64,000 nt of DNA, from assembly GCF_021404545.1 (NCBI RefSeq), contig NZ_JAAWWD010000035.1, forward strand, positions 1 to 64,000. Direction: 5' to 3'. Shown here piece after piece: positions 62,443 to 64,000 of the stretch. A model generated the notes under the pieces. That model searched no databases and was not told the DNA's origin. It saw only the letters and a list, made by a program, of their open reading frames with translations. A program made the position numbers and the translations under genes. Source of the DNA: Aestuariivita sp. Lineage in GTDB: Bacteria; Pseudomonadota; Alphaproteobacteria; Rhodobacterales; Rhodobacteraceae. Position 1 is the stretch's first letter. Each line of letters opens with the position of its first letter.

Positions 62443-62671
62443 TGCGCGTATGCCTGAACGGCTGCTTTGCTGGCGGTTTTTATTTTCCATATCAAATAAA
62501 AGGCTAGACAACACGCATCGGTTGTGCTGCACTCTTTGTATCGGCATGGGAGTGTCTCATCAAAATCAACGGGCAGTTTCGCCCGGGACATAGTCCTGTC
62601 CGTGAAACGACCACAATTTTAATGATGTGTGCGCAGATATCTGATCTGCGGCAAATGGAAGGGCTTTGCTC

Positions 62672-64000
62672 ATGCTTGGAAGTTATCATGCGAAACTATC
62701 GCCTGCACAAAGTGTTACGAATGATTGGTTGCCGGATTTTCCAAACTCACCCGACTTGCGGTTTGATTATTTCAAGCTGCTGAATGACGCCTGTGTTGCG
62801 CAGGCCGGGATCGGCAGAGCAGGCCCAAATAACAAGGTCGCCATCATCGGCGCAGGGTCGGCGGGTCTGACGGCGGCGCGCGAGCTTTATCGGTCGGGGT
62901 TTCAGGTCACGATCTATGAGGCCTCCGACAGAATTTCCGGGCGCCTTTACACCGAGACCCCGAACTATTCCGCCACCTCGATGGAATTCGGCGCCATGCG
63001 GATGCCGTTCTTTGACGGCGGCACAACCAGTTCCAGTGCGGCGGCATCGACGAATTGCCTGTTGTCTTACTATCTCAACCGGGATCAATCCTATTCCGGC
63101 AGCCCCAATCCCACCTATGCCAATCTCAGCGAGTTTCCCAATCCGGGGCAGGCAGATGGCAATACCGGTATCTATATCAACAACGGTCTGGGCCCCAATG
63201 ACACCTACACCTCGCCGACCTTGATCCCCTGGCCCAAAGGCCAAGATCCGCAAAACCCCGACCTTGTCGACGTCCAGACGAAAGTCAATAACTTCATCGA
63301 CCTGATAAACCAGCATGTCCCGGCTGCGTTCGCCACAGACGATTCCACCTGGCCGGTTCTGTGGGAACAGATCGCAAACAACTATGACAAGATGAGCTTT
63401 GGTGATATGGTCAGAACCCAGGCCGTCACCACATATCAAAACGACGGCTGGTTCGGCGGCTTTGGCATGGACGATTACGAGGCCAGCCTACTTTACACCA
63501 TCGGCACAGGGGACGGCAGCTGGGGTGCGTTCTATAACATCGGAGCGCTCTGGTGGATGCGGTGCAGCCTTTTTGGCTATAGCAGCAACCTGCAAACCGT
63601 CAGTGGTTTGAACAATTCCTATGCCCTGCCCTACTTTAACGACTCGGTGAATGACAGCGGTGGCAGCCCGCTGCATGCACCGATCTATGCGGGCATCCAG
63701 TCGCTGAGCGAGCAGATGTTCTACCTCCCGCCGCCGGGATCGAACGATTCGCTGTGCAGTTCCATGCAAAAAAATTCCGGTGTGCGTCTTTTCACGTCTT
63801 CGCCGGTCAACCTGATCTCGAAGCAGAACGACGGATCCATCACGGTAAACGTCAAGGACCACACCTTGCCCGAGCCGTATGATTTCGTCATCGTGACGGC
63901 GCCGATCTGGGCGGCGCAACTGTCGATCAAGTTCGACAACTTCACGACCAGCCAACTGCCATCTTCGGTCTACACGGCTATGGATGAGCAGCACCTGATC
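62672..64000 (+). CDS. FAD-dependent amine-oxidase-like protein, incomplete at the right edge
   Basis: The frame opens at ATG 62672 and continues past the window (443 codons visible). After about 50 residues comes the dinucleotide fold KVAIIGAGSAGLTAARELYR, then YEASDRISGRLYT, and EFGAMRMPFF, the start of the monoamine-oxidase/L-amino-acid-oxidase superfamily. A long Asn/Ser/Gly/Tyr-rich insert follows. The composition differs from the neighbours, being richer in Asn, Ser and Tyr and lower in GC, which may mean recent transfer. No signal peptide is apparent. Substrate unknown. Confidence 0.8.
   Translation, partial: MLGSYHAKLSPAQSVTNDWLPDFPNSPDLRFDYFKLLNDACVAQAGIGRAGPNNKVAIIGAGSAGLTAARELYRSGFQVTIYEASDRISGRLYTETPNYSATSMEFGAMRMPFFDGGTTSSSAAASTNCLLSYYLNRDQSYSGSPNPTYANLSEFPNPGQADGNTGIYINNGLGPNDTYTSPTLIPWPKGQDPQNPDLVDVQTKVNNFIDLINQHVPAAFATDDSTWPVLWEQIANNYDKMSFGDMVRTQAVTTYQNDGWFGGFGMDDYEASLLYTIGTGDGSWGAFYNIGALWWMRCSLFGYSSNLQTVSGLNNSYALPYFNDSVNDSGGSPLHAPIYAGIQSLSEQMFYLPPPGSNDSLCSSMQKNSGVRLFTSSPVNLISKQNDGSITVNVKDHTLPEPYDFVIVTAPIWAAQLSIKFDNFTTSQLPSSVYTAMDEQHLI

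Noticed and set aside
1-64000. CRISPR array, prophage or rRNA operon
   Set aside because: No regularly spaced repeat array, no phage structural or integrase gene, and no rRNA sequence was seen.

Overview
The window reads as a GC-rich alphaproteobacterial chromosome, most likely of the Rhodobacteraceae (Roseobacter group). The case rests on gene content: a TAXI-type TRAP transporter, the serine-cycle block sgaA-mcl-mtkA-mtkB, DUF6455, an MbnP/MbnH pair beside copper-uptake genes, and a persulfide dioxygenase/SQR operon. Codon use is strongly GC-biased. There is no ribosomal RNA operon, prophage or CRISPR array. The only mobile DNA is a transposase tail and a restriction-gene relic at the left edge, followed by a tRNA-Ser gene.

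Left part (1-18.3 kb). After the IS5-like tail, a truncated hsdM and tRNA-Ser(UGA), a tight housekeeping operon runs rightward: SPOR lipoprotein, D,D-carboxypeptidase, tmk, holB, tatD and an MBL hydrolase, most joined by 4-base overlaps. An AEC permease follows. Facing it is a leftward TAXI-TRAP transporter (binding protein plus fused permease) with its own DctB/DctD-like two-component system. Next comes a leftward copper set: DUF2946-like protein, MbnP, di-haem MbnH and a PCu(A)C protein.

Central part (18.3-38.3 kb). A ScfR-type regulator (XRE HTH plus IrrE-like domain) diverges from sgaA-mcl-mtkAB, the glyoxylate/malyl-CoA part of the serine cycle. Beside it a citrate-synthase-like protein with an N-terminal HTH diverges from a family III CoA-transferase. 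Then come two small SnoaL/NTF2-like proteins and a three-subunit molybdenum hydroxylase operon that ends with its own MoaD-like protein. A Crp/Fnr regulator then leads a sulfide/persulfide operon: DUF2892, two YeeE/YedE halves, persulfide dioxygenase, DUF442-SQR fusion and SulP exporter.

Right part (38.3-64 kb). A compact leftward three-gene cassette encodes a GHSAGS alpha/beta hydrolase, a caspase-family protease and a 565-residue protein I do not recognise; this is the best candidate for an undescribed system. Then follow nadK, glyA, several small proteins, a TetR-RND efflux operon with a clear operator, a secreted serine hydrolase, and a LuxR-type regulator heading an amidase plus amide/urea-type ABC transporter operon in which permease and ATPase are fused. 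The window ends with a MarR regulator and an incomplete FAD-dependent amine-oxidase-like gene of unusual composition.

Start codons were chosen from ribosome-binding sites, overlaps with neighbours and signal peptides. Family names come from recognised motifs, not from database searches.
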